Origin: an uncultured Devosia sp.
Lineage (GTDB): Bacteria > Pseudomonadota > Alphaproteobacteria > Rhizobiales > Devosiaceae
Direction of reading: 5' to 3'
NCBI RefSeq assembly: GCF_946479885.1
Contig: NZ_CAMLHM010000009.1
Span: forward strand, 23,232-87,231
DNA length: 64,000 nucleotides
The position numbers and the translations under genes were made by a program. The notes beneath the pieces were generated by a model, which ran no database searches, was not told the DNA's origin, and was given only the letters and a program-made list of their open reading frames with translations. This document shows positions 34,872 to 43,724 of the stretch, piece after piece; positions within the stretch are counted from its first letter, which is position 1; each line of letters starts with the position of its first letter.

Positions 34872-36785
34872 TCAGGAAAAGGTGCGTTCGATCGCCGCCT
34901 TCAGGTCATGCGACCAGAACGGCTTGCCAAGCCGCTCGAACTTGCCCCGCAACTCCTCCGGCATTTCAGAATAGCCGGTGGCGACAATGACCTTGATATC
35001 GGGCCATTCAGCCGTGATCGCCGATGCCAGCTGTCCGCCATTCATCTGCGGCATTGCATAGTCGGTTATGACCAGGTCGATCGGATTGCTCCGCAGCTTG
35101 GCCAGCGCCTCCTTGCCGGATGTGGCTTCCAGGACCTGATGGCCGAGGTCCTCGGTCATTGTCGCGGTGTTGAGCAGAACCAGGGCGTCGTCGTCGACCA
35201 CGAGCACGCGCTTGGGCTGAAAGGCGGGCGGTCCGGCTTCGTCGGCTGGGAGTGAAGGGGCTGCCTCGTCGACCGCCACAGGCAGCCACAGCTCGGCCGT
35301 CGTGCCTTCGCCAGGCTTGCTGCTGAGCACGAACCGGCCGCCGGTCTGTTCGGCCAGGCCATGCACCATCGACAGGCCCAGGCCTGTGCCCTTGCCGACG
35401 CCTTTGGTGGTGAAGAACGGTTCGGTGGCGCGGGCGAGCGTCTGCTCGTTCATGCCCTCGCCCTCGTCCTTGATCGCCAGCACGATATAGCGACCCGGCT
35501 TGAGCCTGCCAGCCTCTTTCTTGACGACGACCTCCTCGGCACTGACGGTGATCGCGCCACCCGCCGGCATGGCGTCGCGCGCATTGACCGCCAGGTTGAG
35601 CAGGGCCGATTCCAGCTGCGCCCGGTCGGTCAGGGCCGGCGGCAGTCCGGATGGAATGCGCGAGGTCACCAGCACCCCCGGTCCCAGCACGCGGTCAAAA
35701 ATCCCCCGCATGCTCGTCACGGTTTCCGCCACATCCACCGGGCCGCTTTCGAGTTCCTGGCGCCGGGCAAAGGCCAGCATGCGCTGGGTCAGCGCCGCGC
35801 CACGCTGGGCGCCCTTGACCGCGTTGTCGAGAAACGGGCTGATCCTGGGGTCATGCGGCAGGCGCTGGGAGACGATTTCGAGGCTCCCCAGAATGGCCAT
35901 CAGCAGATTGTTGAAATCATGCGCCACCCCGCCGGTGAGCTGCCCGATCGCTTCCATCTTCTGCGATTGAAAGAGGGCATTGCGCGCCTGGTCGAGCTGG
36001 ACCTGCGCCTCGCGCCGCTCGGTGATGTCGCGCGTTACCTTGGCAAAGCCCACGAGGTTCCCCTCGTCGTCCCGGATGGCATCGATCACCACATGCGCCC
36101 AGAACTGGGTCCCGTCCTTGCGGACGCGCCAACCCTCGCGTTCCACGCTGCCCGTCTCCCGCACGATGGCGAGGTTTTGTTCCGGCTCGCCGCTGCTGCG
36201 CTCGGACTGGGTATAAAAGCGCGAGAAGTGCTGGCCGATGATCTCGGCCTCTTCATAACCCTTGATGCGTTGGGCGCCGGCATTCCAGCTGGCCACATTG
36301 CCATTGGTGTCGAGCATGTAGAGCGCATAGTCGGTCACACCCTTGACCAGCAGGCGAAACTGCTGCTCGCTGATCCGCAGGGCCTCGTCCCGCTGCTTCC
36401 GCTCGGTCAGGTCGCGGGTGATCTTGGCGAAGCCGATCAGCTTACCCTGCGGATCGACGATCCGGTCGATGACCACATGGGCCCAGAATTGGGTACCATC
36501 CTTGCGAACGCGCCAGCCGGTTTCCTCGAACCGGCCTTCTTCAGCAGCCAGCCGCAGGTTGCGCTGCGGAATGCCGGCCTGCCGGTCTTCTTCGCGATAG
36601 AAGCGTGAAAAATTCTGCCCGACGATCTCGGCGGCGGTGTAGCCCTTGAACCGTTGTGCCCCCGCATTCCAGTTCGTCACCGTGCCGTCGACGTCGAGCA
36701 TGTAGATGGCGTAGTCGCTGATCGATTCGACAAGCAGGCGATAGCGGCCCTCAGGCGTACCTGTGGCTTCGAATGGATCGGGCAT
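34872..36785 (-). CDS. Hybrid PAS sensor histidine kinase with receiver domain
   Basis: A 637-residue cytoplasmic hybrid kinase. Two similar PAS domains with PAC tails come first (each with YAIYMLD-YALYMLD, WNAGAQR-KGY, FSRFY, GWRVRKDGTQFWAHVVID, GFAK-TRD-TER). Then come a HisKA-type helix GQLTGGVAHDFNNLLMAILG, an ATPase domain (NLAVNARDAMP, IKDEGEGM, GKGTGLGLSMVHGL) and a C-terminal receiver (VLVVDDDALVLLN; phospho-acceptor Asp in LVITDYAMPQMNGG). The ATG at 36785 has GGGGAC upstream; a GTG at 36806 would add seven residues. No separate regulator is adjacent, so a distant phosphotransfer partner is expected. Confidence 0.9.
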   Translation of the reverse strand: MPDPFEATGTPEGRYRLLVESISDYAIYMLDVDGTVTNWNAGAQRFKGYTAAEIVGQNFSRFYREEDRQAGIPQRNLRLAAEEGRFEETGWRVRKDGTQFWAHVVIDRIVDPQGKLIGFAKITRDLTERKQRDEALRISEQQFRLLVKGVTDYALYMLDTNGNVASWNAGAQRIKGYEEAEIIGQHFSRFYTQSERSSGEPEQNLAIVRETGSVEREGWRVRKDGTQFWAHVVIDAIRDDEGNLVGFAKVTRDITERREAQVQLDQARNALFQSQKMEAIGQLTGGVAHDFNNLLMAILGSLEIVSQRLPHDPRISPFLDNAVKGAQRGAALTQRMLAFARRQELESGPVDVAETVTSMRGIFDRVLGPGVLVTSRIPSGLPPALTDRAQLESALLNLAVNARDAMPAGGAITVSAEEVVVKKEAGRLKPGRYIVLAIKDEGEGMNEQTLARATEPFFTTKGVGKGTGLGLSMVHGLAEQTGGRFVLSSKPGEGTTAELWLPVAVDEAAPSLPADEAGPPAFQPKRVLVVDDDALVLLNTATMTEDLGHQVLEATSGKEALAKLRSNPIDLVITDYAMPQMNGGQLASAITAEWPDIKVIVATGYSEMPEELRGKFERLGKPFWSHDLKAAIERTFS

Positions 36786-36862
36786 GCACGTCCCCAATTG
36801 GCCCACAAGTGGCGCAGGACAACGCGGCCAATGACGATTGGTTGCGCCTTTTATGCGATCGG

Positions 36863-37243
36863 TCAGGCGTCGCGCTCTTCCTCGATACCGGCAGCCAGTT
36901 CGTAGGTTTCTCCAGACGTGAGATCGGTTTGCGTGACATCGCCGATCGGTTCCTTCGCCACATCGGGCAGGCGCAACTGACCCCAGTGGGCATCCCAGAG
37001 ATCGGGCTTGGACAGCACCACCACAACCTCGTCAAAGCCATGCAGCGTGCGCGCCGCCTCGGCAGCGGCGAGCGCCTCGGTCACATCGCCGTACTCGGCT
37101 TCGTCGGCGTCGATATCGCCCTTGGCCTCCCACCAGACGGCGGCCTTGCTTGTGCCGTCCTCCGCAAGTTCGATGCCGACCGTAACGGCGTGGGGCGATT
37201 GCTGGCCGACAGGCACGAGCCGATATGTTGCGGGCACAGTCAT
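36863..37243 (-). CDS. Hypothetical protein, 126 residues, acidic
   Basis: No family recognised. The protein is strongly acidic (EDGTSKAAVWWEAKGDIDADEAEYGD, ending AAGIEEERDA) with a predicted alternation of strands and an Ala-rich helix (VTEALAAAEAARTLHGFDEVVVVL). It has no signal peptide or membrane segment. AAGGAG lies nine bases before the ATG, which supports translation. It stands between a hybrid kinase and an ABC operon, all on the same strand. Confidence 0.6.
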   Translation of the reverse strand: MTVPATYRLVPVGQQSPHAVTVGIELAEDGTSKAAVWWEAKGDIDADEAEYGDVTEALAAAEAARTLHGFDEVVVVLSKPDLWDAHWGQLRLPDVAKEPIGDVTQTDLTSGETYELAAGIEEERDA

Positions 37244-37325
37244 GCGGCACTCCTTCTATTGAGGAGCAACCGCATAGGCCAGCAACTGGTTCCAGTGCGC
37301 GCCGCCGGTAGGGCAGGGCGCCGGC

Positions 37326-38387
37326 CTAGAGGGCCTTCTCGGTCGCCAGGTCGAACAGGTGGATATGCTCGGCTGCGATCGCCACGCCGATAACGTCGCC
37401 CGCCTTGACGCCGGTGCGGTGCGTCTCGACGACAGTCAGCTCGGGCACCGTGTCGGTGGTGATGTAGGTCATCGAGCCGGTCGACTCCACCACGGCCACA
37501 GGCAGGCGCAGGCTTGCCGTCTCGGTGACCAGCAGATGCTCGGGCCGCAGCCCCACCAGCACCTTGCGCCCCGCCTCCACCGTCCGCCCCAGCGGCAGCG
37601 ACAGGCTGTCGGCGATGTCGAGCTGCACGCTCTGGCCGTCGGCTCCGATGGTGCCGGGCACGAAGTTCATGGCGGGCGAGCCGATGAAGCCGGCGACGAA
37701 CTTGCTGACCGGGCGATCATAGAGCTCGAGCGGGCTGCCCTGCTGCTCGATCACGCCATCGCGCATCACCACCACATGGTCGGCCATGGTCATGGCCTCG
37801 ATCTGGTCATGCGTCACATAGACCGACGTTGCACCCAGGCGGTCATGCAGCGCGCGGATTTCCTTGCGCATGTGCACACGCAGGGCGGCGTCCAGGTTGC
37901 TCAGCGGCTCGTCGAACAGGAAGGCCTTGGGATTGCGGATGATGGCGCGGCCCATGGCCACGCGCTGCCGCTGACCGCCCGAAAGCTCGCGCGGATAGCG
38001 CTTGAGCAGCGCCGACAGCCCCGTCGTCGCCGCCACTTCGGCGGCCTTGGCCTTGGCCTCTGCCTTGCCCACGCCATGCAGGCGCAGCGAATAGGTGAGG
38101 TTCTCTTCCACCGTCATATGCGGATAGAGCGCGTAGCTCTGGAACACCATGGCCACGTCGCGCTTGCGCGGTGGCACGCCGGTCATGGTTTCCCCGGCAA
38201 TCTTGAGCGTGCCCGAGGTGATCGATTCCAGCCCGGCGATGGATCGCAGCAGCGTGGACTTGCCGCAGCCCGAGGGGCCCACCAGGGCCACGAAACTGCC
38301 CTTCTCGATCGAGAGGCTCACATTCCGCAGCGCATGGAAGGCGCCATAATGCTTGTCGATATTGCTGAGCTCGATCTGTGCACTCAT
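37326..38387 (-). CDS. Sugar ABC transporter ATP-binding protein (MalK/UgpC type)
   Basis: A 353-residue CUT1-type ATPase. Walker A is LVGPSGCGKSTLLRSIAG, signature LSGGQRQRVAMGRAI, Walker B FLFDEPLSNLDAALR, switch His in YVTHDQIEAMTMADHVVVM. The C-terminal TOBE/OB regulatory domain begins near GSPAMNFVPGTI. It energises the two permeases whose genes overlap upstream. It is the last gene of the LacI-controlled operon running from 43491 down to 37326. Confidence 0.95.
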   Translation of the reverse strand: MSAQIELSNIDKHYGAFHALRNVSLSIEKGSFVALVGPSGCGKSTLLRSIAGLESITSGTLKIAGETMTGVPPRKRDVAMVFQSYALYPHMTVEENLTYSLRLHGVGKAEAKAKAAEVAATTGLSALLKRYPRELSGGQRQRVAMGRAIIRNPKAFLFDEPLSNLDAALRVHMRKEIRALHDRLGATSVYVTHDQIEAMTMADHVVVMRDGVIEQQGSPLELYDRPVSKFVAGFIGSPAMNFVPGTIGADGQSVQLDIADSLSLPLGRTVEAGRKVLVGLRPEHLLVTETASLRLPVAVVESTGSMTYITTDTVPELTVVETHRTGVKAGDVIGVAIAAEHIHLFDLATEKAL

Positions 38388-39211
38388 TTGAGGGCTCCCG
38401 AGGTAAGGCCGGAGACGATACGGCGCTGCAGAAGGACGAAGACGGCCAGGATCGGGGTCACATAGATCGCCGAATAGGCCATGATGGAGTTCCAGTCCGA
38501 CGAGTTCGGACCGAGGAAGCCAGCCAGGCCCACGCTGGCCGGCTGCAGGCTCGTTTCCTGGATGATCGACTTGGAATAGATGTATTCGCCGAACGCACTC
38601 ATGAAGGTGAGGATGGCGCAGACGAGGATGCCGTTACGCGCCAGCGGCAGCACGATCGAGAAGAAGGCGCCGACGCGGGAATTGCCGTCGACCAGCGCCG
38701 CCTCTTCCAGCTCGCGCGGTACGCTCATGAAGGTCGCGCGCACCAGCACCACGAAGAACGGCATCGACTTTGCCGCCGCCGCCAGCACCACCGCCGTGCG
38801 TGGAAAGTGCAGCAGGCCGATCTGGTTGAAGCCGACAAAGAGCGGCGTGATCATGACCGATGCCGGCAGCACCTGCAGCATCAGGATCAGGAACAGGCCC
38901 ACATCGACCCACGCGCTGCGATAGCGCGCCAGCACATAGGCGCAGCCTGTGCCCAGGATCACCGTGATGGCTGTGACGCCCGAGGCGATGAGCACCGAGT
39001 TCCACAGGAAGGTCGGCATGGACCGCCCGAACCACACGAACGGGTAGACACTCGTATCGGGCGTGAGCGGCCAGAAGGTCGGCGGGTTGAAGTAGATTTC
39101 CGAAGCCGATTTGAGGCTCGTCACATACATCCAGTAGAGCGGGAACAGGTAGAACGCGGCGAGCGCCAGCGCCACCACCAGAAGGAGCCATGGAGTGTAA
39201 GGCCGGGTCAT
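38384..39211 (-). CDS. Sugar ABC transporter permease (MalG type)
   Basis: A 275-residue inner-membrane subunit with about six helices. The EAA loop that contacts the ATPase reads VPRELEEAALVDGNSRVGAFFSIVLPLARNG. The N-terminal helix PWLLLVVALALAAFYLFPLYWMYVTSLK is typical of MalG-type CUT1 permeases. It overlaps both neighbours by 4 bp (ATGA), indicating translational coupling. Confidence 0.94.
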   Translation of the reverse strand: MTRPYTPWLLLVVALALAAFYLFPLYWMYVTSLKSASEIYFNPPTFWPLTPDTSVYPFVWFGRSMPTFLWNSVLIASGVTAITVILGTGCAYVLARYRSAWVDVGLFLILMLQVLPASVMITPLFVGFNQIGLLHFPRTAVVLAAAAKSMPFFVVLVRATFMSVPRELEEAALVDGNSRVGAFFSIVLPLARNGILVCAILTFMSAFGEYIYSKSIIQETSLQPASVGLAGFLGPNSSDWNSIMAYSAIYVTPILAVFVLLQRRIVSGLTSGALK

Positions 39212-40110
39212 CCGCGCACCTCATGACGGGTGGAGCGCACATAGATCACCGAAGCGAACAGCACGAGCAGGAACATCATCACCGAAATCGTCGCGCCCTT
39301 GGCAAAATCGTACAACTGGAAACTCATCTGCCACGACCAGTAGCCGGCCACGGTCGATGTATTGGCCGGCCCACCCTCGGTAATGGCGGGAAAGAGGTCG
39401 AACTGCTGCAGCGTGCCGATCAGCCCCAGCGACAGCACGGCGCCGATCGTCGATCGCATCATCGGCAGCGTGATGGTCCAGAAGCGCTGGAACGCATTGG
39501 CGCCATCGAGTTCGGCGGCCTCGTAGAGGTCGCGCGGAATGGCGGCGAGGCCCACGGCCAGCAGCAGCATGTTGAAGGCAGTGCCGAGCCAGATATTGGC
39601 GATGACCACCGCCCAGATGGAATAGTTCGGGTCCGATTTCCAGAACACGATCCCGTCGATCAGCCCGAGCGACCGCAGGATCGTATTGAGCACGCCGAAA
39701 TCGCCGGAGAGGATCCAGCTCCAGATCGCGCCCACCACCAGGCCGGGCATCACCCAGGATACGAGGAACAGGCCGCGGATGGTCGCGGCGCCGGGAAACT
39801 TCTGTGCGAAGAACAGCGCCAGGCCAAAGCCGATCACGAACTGCCCGGCCATCGAGGCAAAGACGAAGATCAGCGTATTCTTGGCCACCAGCCAGAATTC
39901 GGGCTGCTTCACCACGGCGATGTAATTGTCAAAACCGGCCCAGGGGCGGATCAGCGTTCCCAGGGTGAACATGTCCACCTGCTGGAAGCTCATCAATACG
40001 TTGTAGACCAGTGGCAGACCTGCCAGCGCCAGCAGGAACAGCAGGGCGGCACCCACCAGGATCAGGTCGAACCCGACGCCGTCGCGCATGCTATTGAAAA
40101 TCCGGGACAT
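39208..40110 (-). CDS. Sugar ABC transporter permease (MalF type)
   Basis: A 300-residue permease with six helices and the EAA loop IPRDLYEAAELDGANAFQRFWTITLPMMRS. The start is supported by GGAGGCGGT. It is the first permease after the binding-protein gene, separated from it by 65 bp that contain a stable hairpin, and it overlaps the next permease gene by 4 bp. Confidence 0.94.
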   Translation of the reverse strand: MSRIFNSMRDGVGFDLILVGAALLFLLALAGLPLVYNVLMSFQQVDMFTLGTLIRPWAGFDNYIAVVKQPEFWLVAKNTLIFVFASMAGQFVIGFGLALFFAQKFPGAATIRGLFLVSWVMPGLVVGAIWSWILSGDFGVLNTILRSLGLIDGIVFWKSDPNYSIWAVVIANIWLGTAFNMLLLAVGLAAIPRDLYEAAELDGANAFQRFWTITLPMMRSTIGAVLSLGLIGTLQQFDLFPAITEGGPANTSTVAGYWSWQMSFQLYDFAKGATISVMMFLLVLFASVIYVRSTRHEVRG

Positions 40111-40135
40111 ACCGCCTCCGCAAAAATCGATATGA

Positions 40136-40157
40136 CCGGCCGGATCGCTCCGGCCGG
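40136..40157 (-). other. Intercistronic hairpin after the binding-protein gene
   Basis: CCGGCCGGA-TCGC-TCCGGCCGG has a perfect 9-bp stem and no T-run, so it is unlikely to terminate. In its position between SBP and permease genes it would protect the upstream SBP message from 3' decay. Confidence 0.6.
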
Positions 40158-40175
40158 CCCAGTCAGGGAGGAACC

Positions 40176-41399
40176 TTAGCCGACAATCCCCTTGATGGTG
40201 GCCTGTGCCTGGTCGAGGGCATCCTTGGCCGACATCTGGCCGGTCAGGGCCGCCTGGAAGGCATCATAGATCGCCTTGGAGATCTTCTGCCACTCCGGAT
40301 GCGGACCACGCGGCTGGGCATACTGCAGCTGCTCCTGGAACACCTTCAGCGCTGCGTCGGTATTGGCGTTGCCGGTGGACGGCAGCGGGATGTCGCTGCG
40401 CGGCGGAATGTTGGAGAATTCCGGGAACAGGCGATCGCTCTGCGAGGCGAAGTACTCGATGACCTTGAAGGCTTCGTCCGGGTGCTGCGAGCTGGCAAAG
40501 ATACCCAGGTCGAAGTCGCCCATAGCCGACGAGCGGGGGCCGCCTTCGGTTTCGGTCGGCAGCAGGGCAACGCCCCAGTCGAACTTCGCGTCGGTCGCCA
40601 TGCGGCCCAGCTCCCACGGGCCGGAAATGGCCATGGCGGCGTTGCCTGCGTTGAACGTACCGGTCGAGTCCCACTGGCCCTGGCTCAGCACGTCCTGGCT
40701 GGCCAGCTTTTCGTCGAGCAGAGTCTTCCAGATCTCGAGCGCCTTCACGGCGCCGGGCGTGTTGACTTCCTTGAACGAGCCGCCGCCCATCTGCACCCAT
40801 GGCAGGAACTGGAACGTGCCTTCTTCGCCAGCACGGGCCGACCAGGTGATGCCATAGACATTGTTGGCCGGATCGTTGAGCTTGCGGGCGTCTTCGAGCA
40901 GTTCGTCCCAGGTCTTGGGGGGCTCGGCAATGCCGGCCTTGGCGAACAGGTCCTTGTTGTAGAACAGGGCAATCGTGTTGGTCGCCTTGGGCAGACCATA
41001 GAGCTTGCCGTCCCACGATGCGGAAGCCAGCGGGCCTTCATAGTAGACGCTGGTATCGATGACGTCCGAGTTGGCCACGCGATCGGTGATGTCGAGCATC
41101 GCGCCGCGCGACGAGAACAGCGCGAAGTCTGGGTTGTCGAGCGAGATGATGTCGGGCGCCTGGCCGGTGGCGAAGGCCTTGAGGGCCTCGTTCACCAGAT
41201 CATCGAACGGCACCAGCCGGCTCTCGACGACGATGTCGCTCTGGGATGCGTTGAAGTCTTCGACGAGCTTCGTATAGAGCCCGTTGTCGCCGTCGATGGA
41301 CCACATCTTGAGGGTCACCTGGGCGGCGGCGGGAAGCGTGAACATCGAAACGCTGGAAAGTGCCAGCGTCGCGAGGAAGGCAAGTCTCGATAGTCTCAT
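40176..41399 (-). CDS. Extracellular sugar-binding protein of an ABC importer
   Basis: A 407-residue periplasmic binding protein of the CUT1 (family 1) type. It has a signal peptide ([20 protein letters not shown], cleavage near AAA-QV). The mature part begins [25 protein letters not shown] and contains [36 protein letters not shown] and the [14 protein letters not shown] signature. It delivers an unidentified carbohydrate to the permeases at 39208 and 38384. GGGAGGAAAA lies before the ATG. Stable hairpins occur in the gaps on both sides of the gene. Confidence 0.94.
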   Translation of the reverse strand: MRLSRLAFLATLALSSVSMFTLPAAAQVTLKMWSIDGDNGLYTKLVEDFNASQSDIVVESRLVPFDDLVNEALKAFATGQAPDIISLDNPDFALFSSRGAMLDITDRVANSDVIDTSVYYEGPLASASWDGKLYGLPKATNTIALFYNKDLFAKAGIAEPPKTWDELLEDARKLNDPANNVYGITWSARAGEEGTFQFLPWVQMGGGSFKEVNTPGAVKALEIWKTLLDEKLASQDVLSQGQWDSTGTFNAGNAAMAISGPWELGRMATDAKFDWGVALLPTETEGGPRSSAMGDFDLGIFASSQHPDEAFKVIEYFASQSDRLFPEFSNIPPRSDIPLPSTGNANTDAALKVFQEQLQYAQPRGPHPEWQKISKAIYDAFQAALTGQMSAKDALDQAQATIKGIVG

Positions 41400-41477
41400 T
41401 TGGTTTTCCTCCCAACAGTGCGGACCATCCGCAAAACCATCGGCCAGCTCTCCCGGCGGGCCGTGGAATTCAGTGTG

Positions 41478-41499
41478 GCCGCGGGCCTGGGCCCGCGGC
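41478..41499 (-). other. Intercistronic hairpin before the binding-protein gene
   Basis: GCCGCGGGCC-TG-GGCCCGCGGC has perfect 10-bp arms (effective loop CCTGGG) and no T-run. It lies between the isomerase stop (41507) and the SBP start, probably marking an mRNA processing or stability boundary. Confidence 0.6.
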
Positions 41500-41506
41500 G
41501 CTTTCG

Positions 41507-42445
41507 TCAGTTGCGCGCCAGCGATGGATCGCCGCCCGCATAGAGTGAGTTGAGGTCGATGAAATCGCCGCCGCGAGCGTTTTTCAGATAGTTGAGGCTG
41601 CGGACCTGCCCGGTCATTTCGAGGTCATCGCGATAGACCGGATCATGCCAGCCCTCGATGTCGATCGAGCCCTGGTAGCCGGCGAGGCGCAGTTCGGAAA
41701 TCACGTCGGTCCAGTTGCTGTCGCCGAAGCCCGGCGTGCGCATGAACACGAACTTCTCCTTGCCGAAAATGCCGTGCTCCTTGATCACTTCCCAGCGGAT
41801 GGTCGCGTCCTTGCCATGCACGTGGAAGAACTTGTGCGCCCATTTGCGAATCTGGGGCAGGGGATCGATCAGATAGACCATCTGGTGGCAGGGCTCCCAT
41901 TCGAGCCCGATATTGTCGTCCGGCGTCTCGTTGAACATCAGTTCCCAGGCGTCTGGATTGTGCGCGATGTTCCAGTCGCCGGTGGCCCAGTTGCCGTCCA
42001 TGGCGCAGTTCTCGAAGGCGATCTTGATGCCCTTGTCCGCGGCCCGCTTGGCCAGCTCGCTCCACACCTGCTTGTAGCGCGGCAGGCTGTCGGTCAGCGG
42101 CTTGTTGCGCACGCGCCCGGTAAAGCCGGCGACGCAGGTCGCGCCGAAATGGTGGGCGTTGTCGATGCAGTCCTTCCAGCCCTGCAGGGTCTGGCGGTCC
42201 ATCTCCTGGTCTTCCAGCGGATTGCCGAACATGCCCAGGGTCGAGATGGTGATGTCGCGATTGCCAATGGCATCGAGCGAGCGCTTGCCCAGCTCGGCCA
42301 GGTCCTGGCCATTGGTGGTCTGCCAGAAGAACGGCTCGAAGCTCTCAAAGCCCAGATCGGCAATGGCGGCAATATTCTCGGGCGCCTTGCCGGCACTTGC
42401 CTGGATCATGGTGCCGATGCGGATGGATTTGGCGGGATTGGTCAC
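41507..42445 (-). CDS. Sugar phosphate isomerase/epimerase family protein (xylose-isomerase-like TIM barrel)
   Basis: A 312-residue AP endonuclease 2-like TIM barrel. Metal and catalytic positions typical of the family are visible: Glu in [11 protein letters not shown], Glu/His in [17 protein letters not shown], His in [13 protein letters not shown] and Glu in [13 protein letters not shown]. It likely isomerises or dehydrates a keto-sugar made by the neighbouring oxidoreductase. The start is GTG (42443-42445) with AGGGAA upstream. It lies 11 bp after the Gfo/Idh/MocA gene, in the same operon as the importer. Confidence 0.88.
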   Translation of the reverse strand: MTNPAKSIRIGTMIQASAGKAPENIAAIADLGFESFEPFFWQTTNGQDLAELGKRSLDAIGNRDITISTLGMFGNPLEDQEMDRQTLQGWKDCIDNAHHFGATCVAGFTGRVRNKPLTDSLPRYKQVWSELAKRAADKGIKIAFENCAMDGNWATGDWNIAHNPDAWELMFNETPDDNIGLEWEPCHQMVYLIDPLPQIRKWAHKFFHVHGKDATIRWEVIKEHGIFGKEKFVFMRTPGFGDSNWTDVISELRLAGYQGSIDIEGWHDPVYRDDLEMTGQVRSLNYLKNARGGDFIDLNSLYAGGDPSLARN

Positions 42446-42456
42446 GTCGAAATTCC

Positions 42457-43491
42457 CTAGACTGAAATGGTCACGCGCTGGTGGGTCTTGGCGCTTTCGA
42501 TCGCCGCGAACACCATGGCCAGGCTCTTGATATTGTCGTTGCTGGCCGTCTCGGGCGGCCTGCCTTCCTCGATGGCGTCGAGGAATTCCGCCAGGACGCT
42601 GGCATGGCCATGCGTCTGGTCGATGTCGTCAGGGGCGGGCACTTCGAGATCGGCCAGTTCGCGGAAGAAGCCGTCATCGCTGGCGACCACCTTGGCGTTG
42701 AAGGTGGCCTCGCCGTCCCAGATCAGCGTGCCCTTGGTGCCGATGATGCGCCAGGCGCTTTCCCAGCTCGTATTGGCGCCCTCGGCACACCATGAGCCGC
42801 GATAGTTGAACACCACGCCCTCGTCGAATTCGAAGATGGCATTGGCCGCTGCGCCATGCCCGTACCACGAGCCGCGCGGATTGGTTTCGAGGCAATAGAC
42901 CGCCTTGGGGGCGACACCGGCCATGAAGCGGGCCGCGTCGAGCGTGTGGATCGCCATATCCAGCAGCAGCACGTTTTCCATTTCTTCGCGGAAGCCACCG
43001 AAATGGGCGCCGATGAAGAAGTCGCAATGCAGCGCGGTAACTTCGCCGAGCGCGCCGCTCTCGATCAGCCGGCGGATGCGGCGCACCCCGGCAATGAAGC
43101 GCCGGTTCTGCACGATGGCATGCACGCGGCCCGCTGCCTGGGCCCGGGCGACCAGCGCCCTGCCGGCTTCGAGGCTGGCAGCCATCGGCTTTTCGCTCAG
43201 CACGTGGCAGCCATGGCGCAGGCCGGTTTCGACCACGCCCTGGCGGGCCGCCGGGATCACCACGTCAAACAGCAGGTCAGGCTTGGTGGCAGCCAGAACG
43301 GCATCGAGATCGGAACCGATGGTCACGCCACCAAGGCCGAATTCGGCTGCGCGTGCTTCCGCAGTTGGCTGATGCAGATCCACCAGGCCGACAATCTCCA
43401 CGCGGCCCTTGAGCAGCGGATGGTCGGCAACCGCCGACAGCCATCCCCTGGACATAGCTCCACAACCCGCAAGAACGGCTCTGAATACCAA
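42457..43491 (-). CDS. Gfo/Idh/MocA family sugar oxidoreductase, TTG start
   Basis: A 344-residue NAD(P)-dependent dehydrogenase. The Rossmann motif is AVLAGCGAMSRGWLSAVADH, the catalytic-lysine motif is HVLSEKPMAASLEAG, and the C-terminal alpha/beta substrate domain includes LLDMAIHTLDAARFM. The codon at 43489-43491 is TTG, with GGGAGGAA optimally placed upstream, so a weak start is offset by a strong ribosome site. First gene of the LacI-controlled operon; it probably oxidises the imported sugar or its derivative before the isomerase step. Confidence 0.9.
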   Translation of the reverse strand: MVFRAVLAGCGAMSRGWLSAVADHPLLKGRVEIVGLVDLHQPTAEARAAEFGLGGVTIGSDLDAVLAATKPDLLFDVVIPAARQGVVETGLRHGCHVLSEKPMAASLEAGRALVARAQAAGRVHAIVQNRRFIAGVRRIRRLIESGALGEVTALHCDFFIGAHFGGFREEMENVLLLDMAIHTLDAARFMAGVAPKAVYCLETNPRGSWYGHGAAANAIFEFDEGVVFNYRGSWCAEGANTSWESAWRIIGTKGTLIWDGEATFNAKVVASDDGFFRELADLEVPAPDDIDQTHGHASVLAEFLDAIEEGRPPETASNDNIKSLAMVFAAIESAKTHQRVTISV

Positions 43492-43556
43492 GGTAATTCC
43501 TCCCAGGGCCGGATCAAACGTATCCTATCTACGCAGGAAACCGTTTTCGCAAGCAC

Positions 43557-43599
43557 CGTAAACGTTTACGAATAAAGTATGATAATCTCGTAGTGTCAA
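43557..43599 (-). promoter_or_regulatory. Promoter and LacI operator of the sugar operon
   Basis: On the minus strand TTGACA (43599-43594), a 17-base spacer and TTTATT (43576-43571) are followed at once by the perfect palindrome CGTAAAC-GTTTACG (43557-43570), which would cover the transcription start. The central CG with AAA/TTT flanks is characteristic of LacI-family operators. A degenerate second site GGAAACCGTTTTC lies at 43537-43549. Confidence 0.8.
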
Positions 43600-43724
43600 T
43601 AGTGATTCCGAGGGGGGAATGGGACTGTGGACAAGCCGACTTGCAACCACCGCCATCCAGGTTCATTGAGTTGCCCATATCGCGCCGGGCGGGCGCGCGC
43701 GGCCAAGGGTGGAATGTCAGGATC

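Noticed and set aside
36863..37243. Antitoxin or defence component because of its small acidic character
   Set aside because: No toxin-like partner, and the neighbours are a sensor kinase and a sugar transporter; only a hypothetical label is justified.
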